64,000 nt of DNA, taken from Chamaesiphon minutus PCC 6605. Its GTDB lineage: Bacteria; Cyanobacteriota; Cyanobacteriia; Cyanobacteriales; Chamaesiphonaceae. Made by a program: the position numbers and the translations under genes. Shown piece by piece: positions 1 through 9,392 of the stretch. Numbering within the stretch: the first letter of the stretch is position 1; each line of letters begins with the position of its first letter. The stretch covers positions 2,170,001 to 2,234,000 of the forward strand of contig NC_019697.1 of NCBI RefSeq assembly GCF_000317145.1. The letters run 5' to 3'. The notes under the pieces were generated by a model. It ran no database searches. It saw only the letters and a program-made list of their open reading frames with translations, and was not told the origin of the DNA.

Positions 1-3000
1 ATCCTTGTAGTAAGGGTTGGGCTTCGTGTTCTTTGAAGCCTTCGAGTTGAATGGATTCGCCGATATTGAAGGGGGTAATCTGGGTATTGGTAATTAAATC
101 GGCAGGGGTGGCGACACCGAAGATGGCGAAAGTTAAGCGTTGATAGTTGGGTTTGAGGCTGCGCTGGTTGTAGCAGGAACGAATCAGGGCGAAGAAATCA
201 TTGACGGGGAATTTTAAGCCTAAGACGCAATCGATTTCATCGATGAAAATGACGAGTTGGTTTGAGGGGGTGCCGACTTCTACTAATAGGACTAATTCGA
301 TAAACTCACTCAATCGCTGGACTGGCGAGAGATCGGCTCGATCTTGCCACCAAGTTTTGAGGTTGACTTTACCCCGTAGCTCGAAATGTCGGGATAGTTC
401 GGAGGCGATGCCCTTGTACCATTGTTCTGGGGTAATGGTTTCACTGCCAATGCGGGTCATATCGATCGAGGCACACCACATCCCTTCGTGTTGGAGGTGA
501 TTTATCATCCGTACCATCAGGCTGGATTTACCCATCTGGCGGGGATTGAGGACGTAGCAAAACTCGCCGCGTTTGAGTGCTTTGTAGAGGTGCCTGTCGG
601 CGGCACGGACGACATAGGTGGATGCGTCCATCGGTAGGCTACCACCGACTTGATAGTCAAAGGTGGCGGGTGGTGCGGCACTGCGGAGTAGCTCGTTTTC
701 AAACAGGAGTTCGGATTGGGTGGCTTTGAGGATACCGAGGGTGTGAGAGAGTTCTTGGGTGCGTTCGAGGACTTTGTGTTCTAGGGTGCGGCTGTATTCG
801 GTTAATTCATCTCTGGCTTGTTCGAGGGCAAGATTTTTGAGTGCTAGCTCTTGGGCAAACTGAATCCGCTCGGCTTCGGCTCGTTTGCGAAGGGATATAT
901 CGGTAAAGGCAACCATCGCATAGGCAACTCGACCATTGTCGTCAAAGACTGGCGTACCAGCAGATTCGATCGGAATAATTTTGTCAGCATGGCGAATTTC
1001 CATGTCGTCAACAGTACTCCGTTCCCCACTTAATGCTCGGAGCAGGGGCACATCTGGCGACGGGTATAATCGATCGGTTCCGGCTTGATAAAGTTGATAA
1101 GTCTCCGTCAGTCCATCGGCTGTGGCTTCGGCGACAATCCCTTTGCCCAAGAGCTGCTGGGCGATCTGATTGGCATAGAAAGGTTTGCCATCAGCATCAA
1201 GGATACCAATGCCCACGGGCACTGCTTCTAAGAATTTATTCAGTCTGCTTTCGTTCTCACGTAATGCGACGTAAAGTTGGGCATTTTGGATCGAAATTGC
1301 TGCTTGAGCAGATAGGAGTTTGAGGACTTCTAAGCGATCGGGTGTAAAGGCATTAGTAGTCGAATTGTTTTCCAGATATAAGATCCCGCGCAGTTTGCCG
1401 CGTTGCTCGTTGCCAGCCGCTCCGCCCACGAGCAATGGCGTACAGAGAATGGATTTTGGTTGAGTGGAGATGATATATGGATCGCGAGTAAATTGTCCCG
1501 CATTAGTCGCATCATTGAGGACGACACTTTCCTGAGTGCGCGCGACATAATTGACGATCGTAGTTGACAACATGGAGATCTGAGCCGCATCTACTGGCAC
1601 CTGTCGCCCGATGGTAAGATCATCCTCATCGGCGACGCCTTCGGCTTCGATAACCCAGCGCAGATCTGCATCTACGCCAATAGGCGAGAGCAGGAAACCT
1701 GTTTGCGCCCCAGCATTCTCGATGACAGTTTTCATCAGCTTTTCGAGCAACTTGTCGAGGGCGATTTCGCTCGAAATTGCTTGCGATGCTTTGATGACTG
1801 CGGCTAAATCGATCGATTCGCTAGTGCTGTTAGAAATTCTGGTGGCATTGGTTTGAACTTCAGGTGCGGTGGCACTCAGCCACTGGGGATATCGCTCGTC
1901 TAAATCGGCTACTTTACGTTTAGCACCCCAAATTTGATAGCCTTGACGAGCTTTTTTTAGATAAAGTTGTGCAAATTCTGATTTACCTCGTTCCACCCAA
2001 AACTTGCCTGCTAGCTCATTTGCCAGAGCTTCATTCTGGACAAATTCATGTTCTCTCGCAGCAGCAATGGCTCGATCGTATAAGTCCATTGCTTCTGGCC
2101 ATTTACCAGAGATTCGCGCCATTTCGGCTGCTACCAACAGATATTTATGCAGGAAATTTTCTGGGCAGTTATCCGCCCAGATTTTCATCTGCTGTTGATT
2201 TTGTTCTACTTTATGCCAATATTGCTGCTGTTGTGCTGCTGAATCCGTAAATAAAGCTATGAGAATTAATGAGTAGTAAAAATTATGTTCCGAAACCAAA
2301 TATTGACCGACAATCGACGAGCTGATTTGCTCTGCCGCTAAACTACAATCGAGTGCCAGACTATGTTCGTGATAAAGATACAAAGCCTGACTTTTGAAGA
2401 TATAATAATAACAAATAGATGCTAGATTTATCGTTTGGTTGTAAACCTCTGAATTTTGGAGTTCGATGATTCTCTCCGATTGAAAATCCAATTTGTCTTG
2501 ACTGATTCCCAGCAAGTTGGAGACAGTTATTCTAAATACAAAAATTAAGTCTAAGCTAAGTTGATTTTTAGTTTTTCTTAAAAATGGTAATGTATTGGCA
2601 ATTTTTTCATCAATTTTTTGAAGGTTTATACCTTGATGAAATTGACTCAAGATCGCATAAACTAAATTATATCCGGCATATAATAACTCTCCAGATATTA
2701 AGCCTGCGTTATATCCATCCCAGTAAAAAGTATCTAAACTTGCCAAAGGTTTTATCCAACAAGCCAGCCAATAATTATGAATGGAAATTTTGCATTTTTG
2801 AGCACGATCGTTAAATCGATCGCTTAGCTTCAGTGCGAGCAACCCAAATTGGTAGGCGGCTTGATAATCTCCGAGGATAGAAATCGTTGCGACCCCAAAA
2901 TCGGAATATCCTTTGACTGACTCAGCGATATTACCATATTGAAAAAATATATTTACCTGTTTAGACGCAACCCAATGATATAAACTATCATCGAGCAAGT

Positions 3001-5779
3001 ATGCCGCCGAATCCATCGCTCCTAATATTTTAACAGCAGCTATTTTATCAGGAATGTTCATGAGCGGTAGATCGATCGATGATGAAATATCTCGATCTCT
3101 TAAATACTGCTGAATTGACGAAAATTCCAGATCGATTGCTGCTTTTAAATTCGATCGAGGTACTTGAATGTCTAAGAGTTTTAATCCCTCACTTCCAGCA
3201 ACAATCGCTGATTGGAACTTAGCAGACATCGCATATAATATAACGAGTGATTTATATATATCTGCCTTTTCTAAGATAGATCTAGCCTTGGCTAAATTTG
3301 AAATCATCAACTCTTCCGCTCTATCTAAATTGCCAGTTAAATATTCGACTTCTGCCAACTTTTTGTACAATAAAAATGAAAGTGGATCGTCGATCTGCCA
3401 AAGTGTTGGCAGGCAATTAATACCAACTTGAAAATAGGATCTTGCTGACATATAAGCAGCAGAATCTCTTGCTCTTTGCCCTGCTTCCAGATTTAGTTTA
3501 ACCAATGATCTTCTTTCGCTCTCATCTACAATCAGATCTTGCGATTGATTCAGATGAACGACAATATCGAAAACTTTTTCTGCTCTTTTTTCAAGTGGTG
3601 TATCGATGAGTAATAGCCGACCAATTTGAAGATGAACGCCCTGTTTGTGTCGATCGTCAATTAAAGTATAAGCTGCTTGTTGAACTCGATCGTGTCGGAA
3701 TTTAAAATTGAGAATTAGCAGTCGCGCATCGATCGCTTCCAGCCCTACCGCAGCTAACTCGGAAGTCGGTAAAATCACACCTCGATCGAGCGCGGGTAAA
3801 AGTGTTGAAAAGGTTTCAGAGAGGGATTTTTCGCCGATAATTGCGAGCGTATTTAAATCGAAACTATTCCCCACGCAAGCCGCCAACCGCAAACTATGCT
3901 GGGTTGATTCTGGTAATTTCTTTAAGTTATCGATGGTTGAGTTGACGACATTATCGGCAATATCTCTTTGTTCGATCGTCTTAATATCCCACTGCCAACA
4001 ACCTTGCTGATAATCAAAAAGTAATAAGTTATCTCGATGCAAAGCTTTCAAAAATTCATTAACAAAAAAGGGATTGCCCAGAGTTTTAGCAATGACTAAT
4101 TCAGCTAACGGTTTAACTACATTCAGATCCCGAACTAAAGTATCGGCAATCAGATGGCCGATCTCCTCCAGATTCAAAGGTGCTAAAGTAATCTTGTTAA
4201 TGTTAGCACCTTCATTTATTAATGACTCAATGGCGATCGATAAGGGATGGATCGGACTGACTTCATTATCGCGATAAGCTCCGATCGGGAATAGATATTG
4301 AATGAGATCGTCACTAACGATCGACTCGATCCATTTTAGACTGGCTAAGTCTGCCCATTGGAGATCGTCGAGAAAGATAACTAACGGATGCTCTGCTTGA
4401 CAAAATACCCGAACGAAGTTTTTAAATACTAGATTAAAGCGATGCTGCTCCGTTAACTCTAATGGTTGTCCGACTGGTTGAGCACCGATAATCATCTCCA
4501 CATCGGGAATGACATCGATAATCATTTGTCCATTATTACCCACCGCAGCCAAGATTTTCGATCGCCACTGAGCTAGTCGTGCGGCACTTTCACTTAATAG
4601 TTGCCGCACTAATGACTTAAATGCTTGGGCAATCGCTGAGTAGGGAATATTGCGCTGCAATTGGTCGAATTTTCCCGCGATAAAGTAGCCGCGCTGTTGA
4701 GCGATTGGTTTATAAATTTCTTGTACCAAGGCTGATTTACCGATCCCGGAATAACCGGAAACCAGCATCATTTCGATCGTGGATTGCCGAACATGCTCTC
4801 CTGCTGGTACGCGCTCCTGTGCCGGAGACGCTACGCGAGCGAAAGCTGCTAATAAGGTGTCAATTTCTCGCTCCCTACCATAGAGTTTCTGCGGAATTTG
4901 GAAATTTCCCGACACATCTCGCTCGGCGAGGGGAAAGTTATAAATCTCACCAGTATGCTGTAATTGCCGCTGGCAGATCTCTAAATCTACTTTTAATCCC
5001 CAGGCACTTTGATATCGCTCCTCAGCCGTTTTTGCTAACAGTTTCATCACCAGATTGGAAACAGTTTGCGGAATTTCGGGAACTAATTGGTGAGGGGGTA
5101 TCGGTTGTCTGGCAAGATGACAATGCACTAGCTCTAGTGCGTCGGTTGTTTCAAACGGCACTCGTTGAGTCAAGAGTTGATAAAATGTCGCACCCAGAGA
5201 GTACAAGTCAGTGCGATAATCTAGGCTTCGATTCATTCTGCCAGTTTGTTCTGGCGACATATAGGCGAGGGTGCCTTCGAGTAAAGTGGGATGTTTAATC
5301 GCGGGATTTTCGCGCGTAAATACGGTTGAGATCCCAAAGTCAATTATTTTGAGCTGCCCAGTGGTTGGGTTGAAAACGATGTTACTGGGATTGAGATCTT
5401 TGTGAACGATCTTAGCGTCATGAATCTGGCTTAAAATCTCCGCTATTTTAATCGCTACATCGAGAAATGCTGATAGGGTAAAATTGCTGGAATTCATCAG
5501 GATATCTAAAGATTCACCCCCAAAATCTTCCAAACACATCACCAATGTATTTTGATATTTTTGCAAGCCATACGCCTTGACAACGCCCTCTATTTGCAAT
5601 GAGCGAACTATTTCATATTCTTGCTTGTATCGGGTTAGTTCTGCTGGCGTAGGATAGCCCGGTTTGAGCAGTTTGAGAATCGTAGATTGTCGATCGATTA
5701 GCGAGATCGATCGATATACAATTGAATTGGCACTTTGATAAATTTGCGATACGATTTGGCGATCGAGAATTGTCATCAT
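1..5779 (-). CDS. Ser/Thr kinase-AAA-GAF-PAS-AAA_35 multidomain signalling protein (3' end outside window)
   Basis: The frame stays open from an ATG-ATG at 5779 to the left edge (about 1925 codons), so the C-terminus is missing. In order: a protein kinase domain (about residues 1-265; HKDLNPSN catalytic loop near 125, DFG near 147); an AAA_16-type ATPase with P-loop GYSGIGKS near 345 and Walker B VIFLDD; a long helical TPR-like region to about 1300; a GAF domain (about 1320-1480); a PAS domain (about 1490-1620); a coiled coil; then the start of a second ATPase of the AAA_35 type, with motif NPRQMGKSS near 1746 and FIDEID. Such giant kinases are common in filamentous cyanobacteria and usually end in a histidine kinase or cyclase; here an AAA_35 domain takes that place. 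No Shine-Dalgarno precedes the start. Domain identity is strong; substrate and stimulus are unknown. Confidence 0.85.
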   Translation of the reverse strand, partial: MMTILDRQIVSQIYQSANSIVYRSISLIDRQSTILKLLKPGYPTPAELTRYKQEYEIVRSLQIEGVVKAYGLQKYQNTLVMCLEDFGGESLDILMNSSNFTLSAFLDVAIKIAEILSQIHDAKIVHKDLNPSNIVFNPTTGQLKIIDFGISTVFTRENPAIKHPTLLEGTLAYMSPEQTGRMNRSLDYRTDLYSLGATFYQLLTQRVPFETTDALELVHCHLARQPIPPHQLVPEIPQTVSNLVMKLLAKTAEERYQSAWGLKVDLEICQRQLQHTGEIYNFPLAERDVSGNFQIPQKLYGREREIDTLLAAFARVASPAQERVPAGEHVRQSTIEMMLVSGYSGIGKSALVQEIYKPIAQQRGYFIAGKFDQLQRNIPYSAIAQAFKSLVRQLLSESAARLAQWRSKILAAVGNNGQMIIDVIPDVEMIIGAQPVGQPLELTEQHRFNLVFKNFVRVFCQAEHPLVIFLDDLQWADLASLKWIESIVSDDLIQYLFPIGAYRDNEVSPIHPLSIAIESLINEGANINKITLAPLNLEEIGHLIADTLVRDLNVVKPLAELVIAKTLGNPFFVNEFLKALHRDNLLLFDYQQGCWQWDIKTIEQRDIADNVVNSTIDNLKKLPESTQHSLRLAACVGNSFDLNTLAIIGEKSLSETFSTLLPALDRGVILPTSELAAVGLEAIDARLLILNFKFRHDRVQQAAYTLIDDRHKQGVHLQIGRLLLIDTPLEKRAEKVFDIVVHLNQSQDLIVDESERRSLVKLNLEAGQRARDSAAYMSARSYFQVGINCLPTLWQIDDPLSFLLYKKLAEVEYLTGNLDRAEELMISNLAKARSILEKADIYKSLVILYAMSAKFQSAIVAGSEGLKLLDIQVPRSNLKAAIDLEFSSIQQYLRDRDISSSIDLPLMNIPDKIAAVKILGAMDSAAYLLDDSLYHWVASKQVNIFFQYGNIAESVKGYSDFGVATISILGDYQAAYQFGLLALKLSDRFNDRAQKCKISIHNYWLACWIKPLASLDTFYWDGYNAGLISGELLYAGYNLVYAILSQFHQGINLQKIDEKIANTLPFLRKTKNQLSLDLIFVFRITVSNLLGISQDKLDFQSERIIELQNSEVYNQTINLASICYYYIFKSQALYLYHEHSLALDCSLAAEQISSSIVGQYLVSEHNFYYSLILIALFTDSAAQQQQYWHKVEQNQQQMKIWADNCPENFLHKYLLVAAEMARISGKWPEAMDLYDRAIAAAREHEFVQNEALANELAGKFWVERGKSEFAQLYLKKARQGYQIWGAKRKVADLDERYPQWLSATAPEVQTNATRISNSTSESIDLAAVIKASQAISSEIALDKLLEKLMKTVIENAGAQTGFLLSPIGVDADLRWVIEAEGVADEDDLTIGRQVPVDAAQISMLSTTIVNYVARTQESVVLNDATNAGQFTRDPYIISTQPKSILCTPLLVGGAAGNEQRGKLRGILYLENNSTTNAFTPDRLEVLKLLSAQAAISIQNAQLYVALRENESRLNKFLEAVPVGIGILDADGKPFYANQIAQQLLGKGIVAEATADGLTETYQLYQAGTDRLYPSPDVPLLRALSGERSTVDDMEIRHADKIIPIESAGTPVFDDNGRVAYAMVAFTDISLRKRAEAERIQFAQELALKNLALEQARDELTEYSRTLEHKVLERTQELSHTLGILKATQSELLFENELLRSAAPPATFDYQVGGSLPMDASTYVVRAADRHLYKALKRGEFCYVLNPRQMGKSSLMVRMINHLQHEGMWCASIDMTRIGSETITPEQWYKGIASELSRHFELRGKVNLKTWWQDRADLSPVQRLSEFIELVLLVEVGTPSNQLVIFIDEIDCVLGLKFPVNDFFALIRSCYNQRSLKPNYQRLTFAIFGVATPADLITNTQITPFNIGESIQLEGFKEHEAQPLLQG

Positions 5780-5841
5780 TACTGGTTATTTATAGATGTA
5801 AACGCTCGAAACTAAAGCATTAACTCCTAGAAGATCCACCT

Positions 5842-5934
5842 CAATCCCCCTAAGTCCCCCTTTTTAAGGGGGATTTAGGGGGATTTCTAGAGTTTTCGCT
5901 TCTCTCTAGACTTATGTATACAGGGTAGCTTTAC
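5842..5934. repeat. CCCCCTTTTTAAGGGGG palindromic repeat
   Basis: The intergenic DNA holds a palindrome with AATCCCCC/GGGGGATT arms around CCCCCTTTTTAAGGGGG, followed by a tail TATGTATACAGGGTAGCTT. Both the core and a related tail (TGTATACACGGTAGCTT) recur in the 28.1-28.5 kb cluster; the core also recurs at 31.1 kb, so this is a member or fragment of a dispersed MITE-like family. It lies between the divergently oriented promoter side of the kinase and the 3' end of the FAD oxidoreductase gene. Confidence 0.75.
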
Positions 5935-5977
5935 AAGGGGAGGGCTGGGGCGGGGTAAACTCAAACAGGTAGCTCAA

Positions 5978-7861
5978 TCACGCCAAAATTCGGTTCGCGC
6001 CTAGGATATCTTCCCAAGGCAAACCTTGTTGATAGCGCATCTTGTCGTGCCAGCGCAGCGGCGCAAAGATTTCTGGCTCGTGGAGTTCCCAAATTTTGCA
6101 GGGAATGGCAGGATGTCGTGCCGCATCTAAAATTGCGTTAACAGCTCGGCGAGCGGCTTCATTTGCGCCTTCCATCGTCGCTAAATCTGTATTGGTACGC
6201 ACGTAGTCAGAGGCGAGAAAGAGGTTAGGAATTCTGGTAAAAGCATCTGGGCGGAGTTGCCAGGTATTGACGTGGTTGACTAATAACGGTTCTAGATTAT
6301 TACGCAGATTCAAGACAGACTGATAAACCACTTTGCCATCCCAGACACTTTTTTCTACAGCTCCTAAGTCAACGAGTGACTGAAGTAATGTTTTGGTATC
6401 TCCCTGATTTTCGTCCAGATCTGATGCTAGTCGATCGAAATTTCCCTCATAGAGCGTTACTCGTGCATCGGGTTGCGAATTAATTTTATTCAGGAGTTTC
6501 TTTGCTCGATCGACAATAGCTGGGTCGAGAAACCAGCTATGTATATTTTCATCTTTGAGGACTTCTTTACCATCGACGTTTAAACTTCTTTGGAGTTGCG
6601 CCCAGACTTCTTCGGCAATCTCATCATTAGTACAATCTTTGGCAAACTTTTCAATCTTAATTCCCTGACTTTCCGATTTATTCCCTTCTAATCCCCAGTC
6701 TGAGATATCCACTGATAGAATTCCTTTAACTTTACCATCTCCATATTCATTGAGATCGATATCTGGCCAGAATTGTGGTTGAGAAATGGCAGTCAACGCC
6801 CAGGGAGTATCGACGAGTAAAATGTGTCCGTGAGTAATCGGCACATCTTCTTTGAGATAAAATTGAATGCCATTCATCCAGGCAGTATTCGGAGCGAGTT
6901 TGCGAATATTTTCAAAAGTGGGATCGTAGCGTTCGAGCTTGCTCTCGATAATCACTCGATCCATCACCTCGACAGGCACAGCCGCAATATAATAGTCGCC
7001 CTTGACGAGATATTTTTCCTTGCTAATCACATCTTCGATCGTCGCACTTTGGATTTTGCCATCTGCATAGTCGATCGAAACCACATCACTATTGAAGTGA
7101 TAGCTCACGCCCAAACTTTTCAAATAAGTCAACCACGGTTCGATCCAAACTTCATTTGTCGGGCCATTTAACAACCGATCGGTACTAATCGTAGGATTTA
7201 GCAGATCGAGTAATAGTTGTAATAAAATATCGCCAACAGTTTTGGTGCTAGCAAGTTTTGCTTTGGAAGCAACTAGCGATTCGGTCATTCCTTTGGCTAA
7301 CAAGCTCTGATATTCAGCGGAGCGACTTTCTGCTTCTACAAAAGTCCACCAATCAACTTTTTCATATTCGCCAATCCGACGTTCTTGACAACTGGTAATT
7401 AATTGCCAGAGCTTTTGAGCGAATAATTCTAATTCTCCGACTTCTAATTCGGATTGCGCTGAGATTAATTGCAAGAAGGCATTAACTAATAGTCTAATTT
7501 CGCTGCTGGTAGTCGGAGCTTTTGCTGGTATCGTTAGCCCCTTTTTATCGAAACGCGGTATGGAAATGCGAGTGGCATCGACCAGATTATCGAACACCCC
7601 TTGCCGATTATCCTGGTAAGGGATGCGTTTCATCGTATCGGTAATATGCTGATAAAATCCTGGGAAAAATCTAAATCCATGCTCTCCAGGTAAAGGTTTT
7701 CTGCCATTGGTACTACTTTCGGGGACAGGCATACTGCGCGCTTTGCCGCCAGGAATATCGCGCAGTTCGTAAACAACCACCTCAAAACCGCGTTCTGCCA
7801 ACTCGTGAGCCGCGCTCATCCCAGCGACACCACCACCTAAGATAACGACTTTTTGTTTCAT
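5978..7861 (-). CDS. FAD-dependent amine-oxidase-type oxidoreductase
   Basis: The 627-aa protein opens with a Rossmann dinucleotide motif (VVILGGGVAGMSAAHEL) followed by YELRDIPGGKARS, the signature of the amine oxidase/phytoene desaturase flavoprotein superfamily. The stretch GEHGFRFFPGFYQHI is typical of a cyanobacterial/actinobacterial subgroup annotated loosely as desaturase or hydroxysqualene dehydroxylase-like. The C-terminus contains LFLASDYVRTNTDLATMEGANEAARRAVNAI, in two adjacent parts, which is the usual FAD-binding end of this family. The ATG at 7861 is chosen because GGAG lies 6 bases upstream; an in-frame TTG four codons earlier overlaps that site. Only 30 bp separate it from the upstream HTH-AAA gene, so they may be cotranscribed. 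The substrate (carotenoid, isoprenoid or amine) cannot be told. Confidence 0.8.
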   Translation of the reverse strand: MKQKVVILGGGVAGMSAAHELAERGFEVVVYELRDIPGGKARSMPVPESSTNGRKPLPGEHGFRFFPGFYQHITDTMKRIPYQDNRQGVFDNLVDATRISIPRFDKKGLTIPAKAPTTSSEIRLLVNAFLQLISAQSELEVGELELFAQKLWQLITSCQERRIGEYEKVDWWTFVEAESRSAEYQSLLAKGMTESLVASKAKLASTKTVGDILLQLLLDLLNPTISTDRLLNGPTNEVWIEPWLTYLKSLGVSYHFNSDVVSIDYADGKIQSATIEDVISKEKYLVKGDYYIAAVPVEVMDRVIIESKLERYDPTFENIRKLAPNTAWMNGIQFYLKEDVPITHGHILLVDTPWALTAISQPQFWPDIDLNEYGDGKVKGILSVDISDWGLEGNKSESQGIKIEKFAKDCTNDEIAEEVWAQLQRSLNVDGKEVLKDENIHSWFLDPAIVDRAKKLLNKINSQPDARVTLYEGNFDRLASDLDENQGDTKTLLQSLVDLGAVEKSVWDGKVVYQSVLNLRNNLEPLLVNHVNTWQLRPDAFTRIPNLFLASDYVRTNTDLATMEGANEAARRAVNAILDAARHPAIPCKIWELHEPEIFAPLRWHDKMRYQQGLPWEDILGANRILA

Positions 7862-7891
7862 TTCAAACTCCAAACTTTAGAATTTTACAAA

Positions 7892-9211
7892 TTAGCTCTT
7901 AAACGCCTGCTGATACAACTCACAACCTGGAATCGCTGTGTCTCCCACTCGATCGATCAGTCCCAGACTGCTCAACTTATAAGCTAGGATCGGAGCTAGG
8001 ACGAGCGGACTAGTTGCACTCATGACTCGATCGAGTGCTTGTGCTAATTCTGGCTGTTCTGTTAGCGTTACCCAATGACGCTGCAAATGATGATGATAAA
8101 TTCCGGTAGCTGTGGCGGCAGTTTGTAGCAATTCTCCTAAAGTGATGTCGCCACGACTCAGATGATAGAAGGCAATATTCACCAGTGCGGGATGTCCCCC
8201 CACCAGCTCCATTAGTTGCCCAGCTTCCGTCCCATCGTCCCAGTCCAGTCCGTAGCATCGAGCTAACTGCTGCACCTCTGCTAGCGAGAAAGTATCTAAC
8301 TGAATCGGCAAGCCGACATTAAACGGGGATTGGTTGAGCTGAAGGGGAATGTAAATCTCCGTCGAGTGAACTACAATCAGGCGCAGCTTTTGCCAAATTG
8401 GGAGGATTTTGGCTTCTTCATACCAAGAGCGCAGCAACGGTAAAAAATCATGGGCGATCTGCGGATGCTCGAAAATATGATTCAGCTCATCGAATACCAA
8501 TACCAGCGGAGTAGAAATTTTCGCTAATAGATAGTGTTGAAAGTAGTCAGTGCAGCTAATTTTACTGCCAAGATCCTCATCCCAATACTCGTCGATCCTC
8601 GGTTTGAGCTGGAGCTGACGCGCCACATTCGTACAAATACAGCGCAAAAATCGATCGAGATCGCTCAAGATTGATTCGTCAACTTGGGCGAGATTGAGGC
8701 TGACGGTGTGGTATCCCAAACTTTGTGCCGATGCCAGTACTCTCAGGAGCAGGGATGTCTTACCCATTTCTCTCGGTGCTTTGATCCGCACCAGTGCCCC
8801 TGGCTTGCTGATTTCGCGATCGATCTGCGCCTCAAATGGGATGCGCTCCAAATAAAATGGGGAGCCGAGCGGGACGGCACCATTGGGGTAGCGGGGTGAT
8901 GTGTCTGGCGGTAGAAAATCTTTGGCGGAGCCTGTGTTCTGACTTACCCAAACCGATTCAGGCTGGAAAATCTGCGGCGATCTCACCGCTACATCTAGCG
9001 TCGAAATTTCTCGCCAGTCTAATTCTAGTTTCCGACAAAGTTCTTCAAAAGTCGTGTAGTCAACAGCTTTGCCAGTCAGAAATTTATTAACTGTCGCCAG
9101 TGCGAAGCCGACATCCTCAGCCAAGGAGCGTTGGCTGGGAAAGCCATTGCGGTTGAGTGCCAGCTTGACTCGCTCGATGCAATTTTCTTGAACTCTGAGG
9201 GATCTGGGCAT
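7892..9211 (-). CDS. HTH-AAA_35 ATPase (STAND-like)
   Basis: The 439-aa protein has an N-terminal XRE-like helix-turn-helix (about residues 10-60, containing GFPSQRSLAEDVGFALATVN, as found in cyanobacterial AAA-like proteins) and an AAA_35-type ATPase domain. The ATPase shows YLERIPFEAQIDREI, a P-loop-like REMGKTSL, and a Walker B-like LVLVFDELNHIF. It ends shortly after the ATPase winged-helix region, without a WD40 or TIR partner. The start MPRSLR at 9211 is favoured over an ATG 12 bases upstream because AGAGG lies just before it. It may be cotranscribed with the FAD oxidoreductase. The function is probably regulatory or defence-like signalling; this is inference. Confidence 0.75.
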   Translation of the reverse strand: MPRSLRVQENCIERVKLALNRNGFPSQRSLAEDVGFALATVNKFLTGKAVDYTTFEELCRKLELDWREISTLDVAVRSPQIFQPESVWVSQNTGSAKDFLPPDTSPRYPNGAVPLGSPFYLERIPFEAQIDREISKPGALVRIKAPREMGKTSLLLRVLASAQSLGYHTVSLNLAQVDESILSDLDRFLRCICTNVARQLQLKPRIDEYWDEDLGSKISCTDYFQHYLLAKISTPLVLVFDELNHIFEHPQIAHDFLPLLRSWYEEAKILPIWQKLRLIVVHSTEIYIPLQLNQSPFNVGLPIQLDTFSLAEVQQLARCYGLDWDDGTEAGQLMELVGGHPALVNIAFYHLSRGDITLGELLQTAATATGIYHHHLQRHWVTLTEQPELAQALDRVMSATSPLVLAPILAYKLSSLGLIDRVGDTAIPGCELYQQAFKS

Positions 9212-9280
9212 AGAACCTCTCATGGTATATGTTTCAATCTTACAAGATAATTCAAAAAAAGTAGTTATTCAATATACATA

Positions 9281-9326
9281 AGTTATAAACAAGTTAGTCA
9301 TTCGTAGTCTCGAACTCAGATAGGAG
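9281..9326 (+). promoter_or_regulatory. 11-bp direct-repeat element (copy A), upstream of P450
   Basis: Two 11-bp repeats, AGTTATAAACA (9281) and AGTTAGTCATT (9292), are followed 21 bp after the start of the last repeat by GAACTCAGATAGGAGT. The same arrangement occurs at four other places in the window. The 11-bp period is typical of OmpR/PhoB-type regulator sites, and TCAGAT or TAGATAG-like sequence could serve as the -10. Regulatory function is inferred. Confidence 0.6.
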
Positions 9327-9392
9327 TCAAATACGATAAATGTATCGAATGCGCTCGAACCAAATCTAATTAAGATGTATTGGGAATCGATT

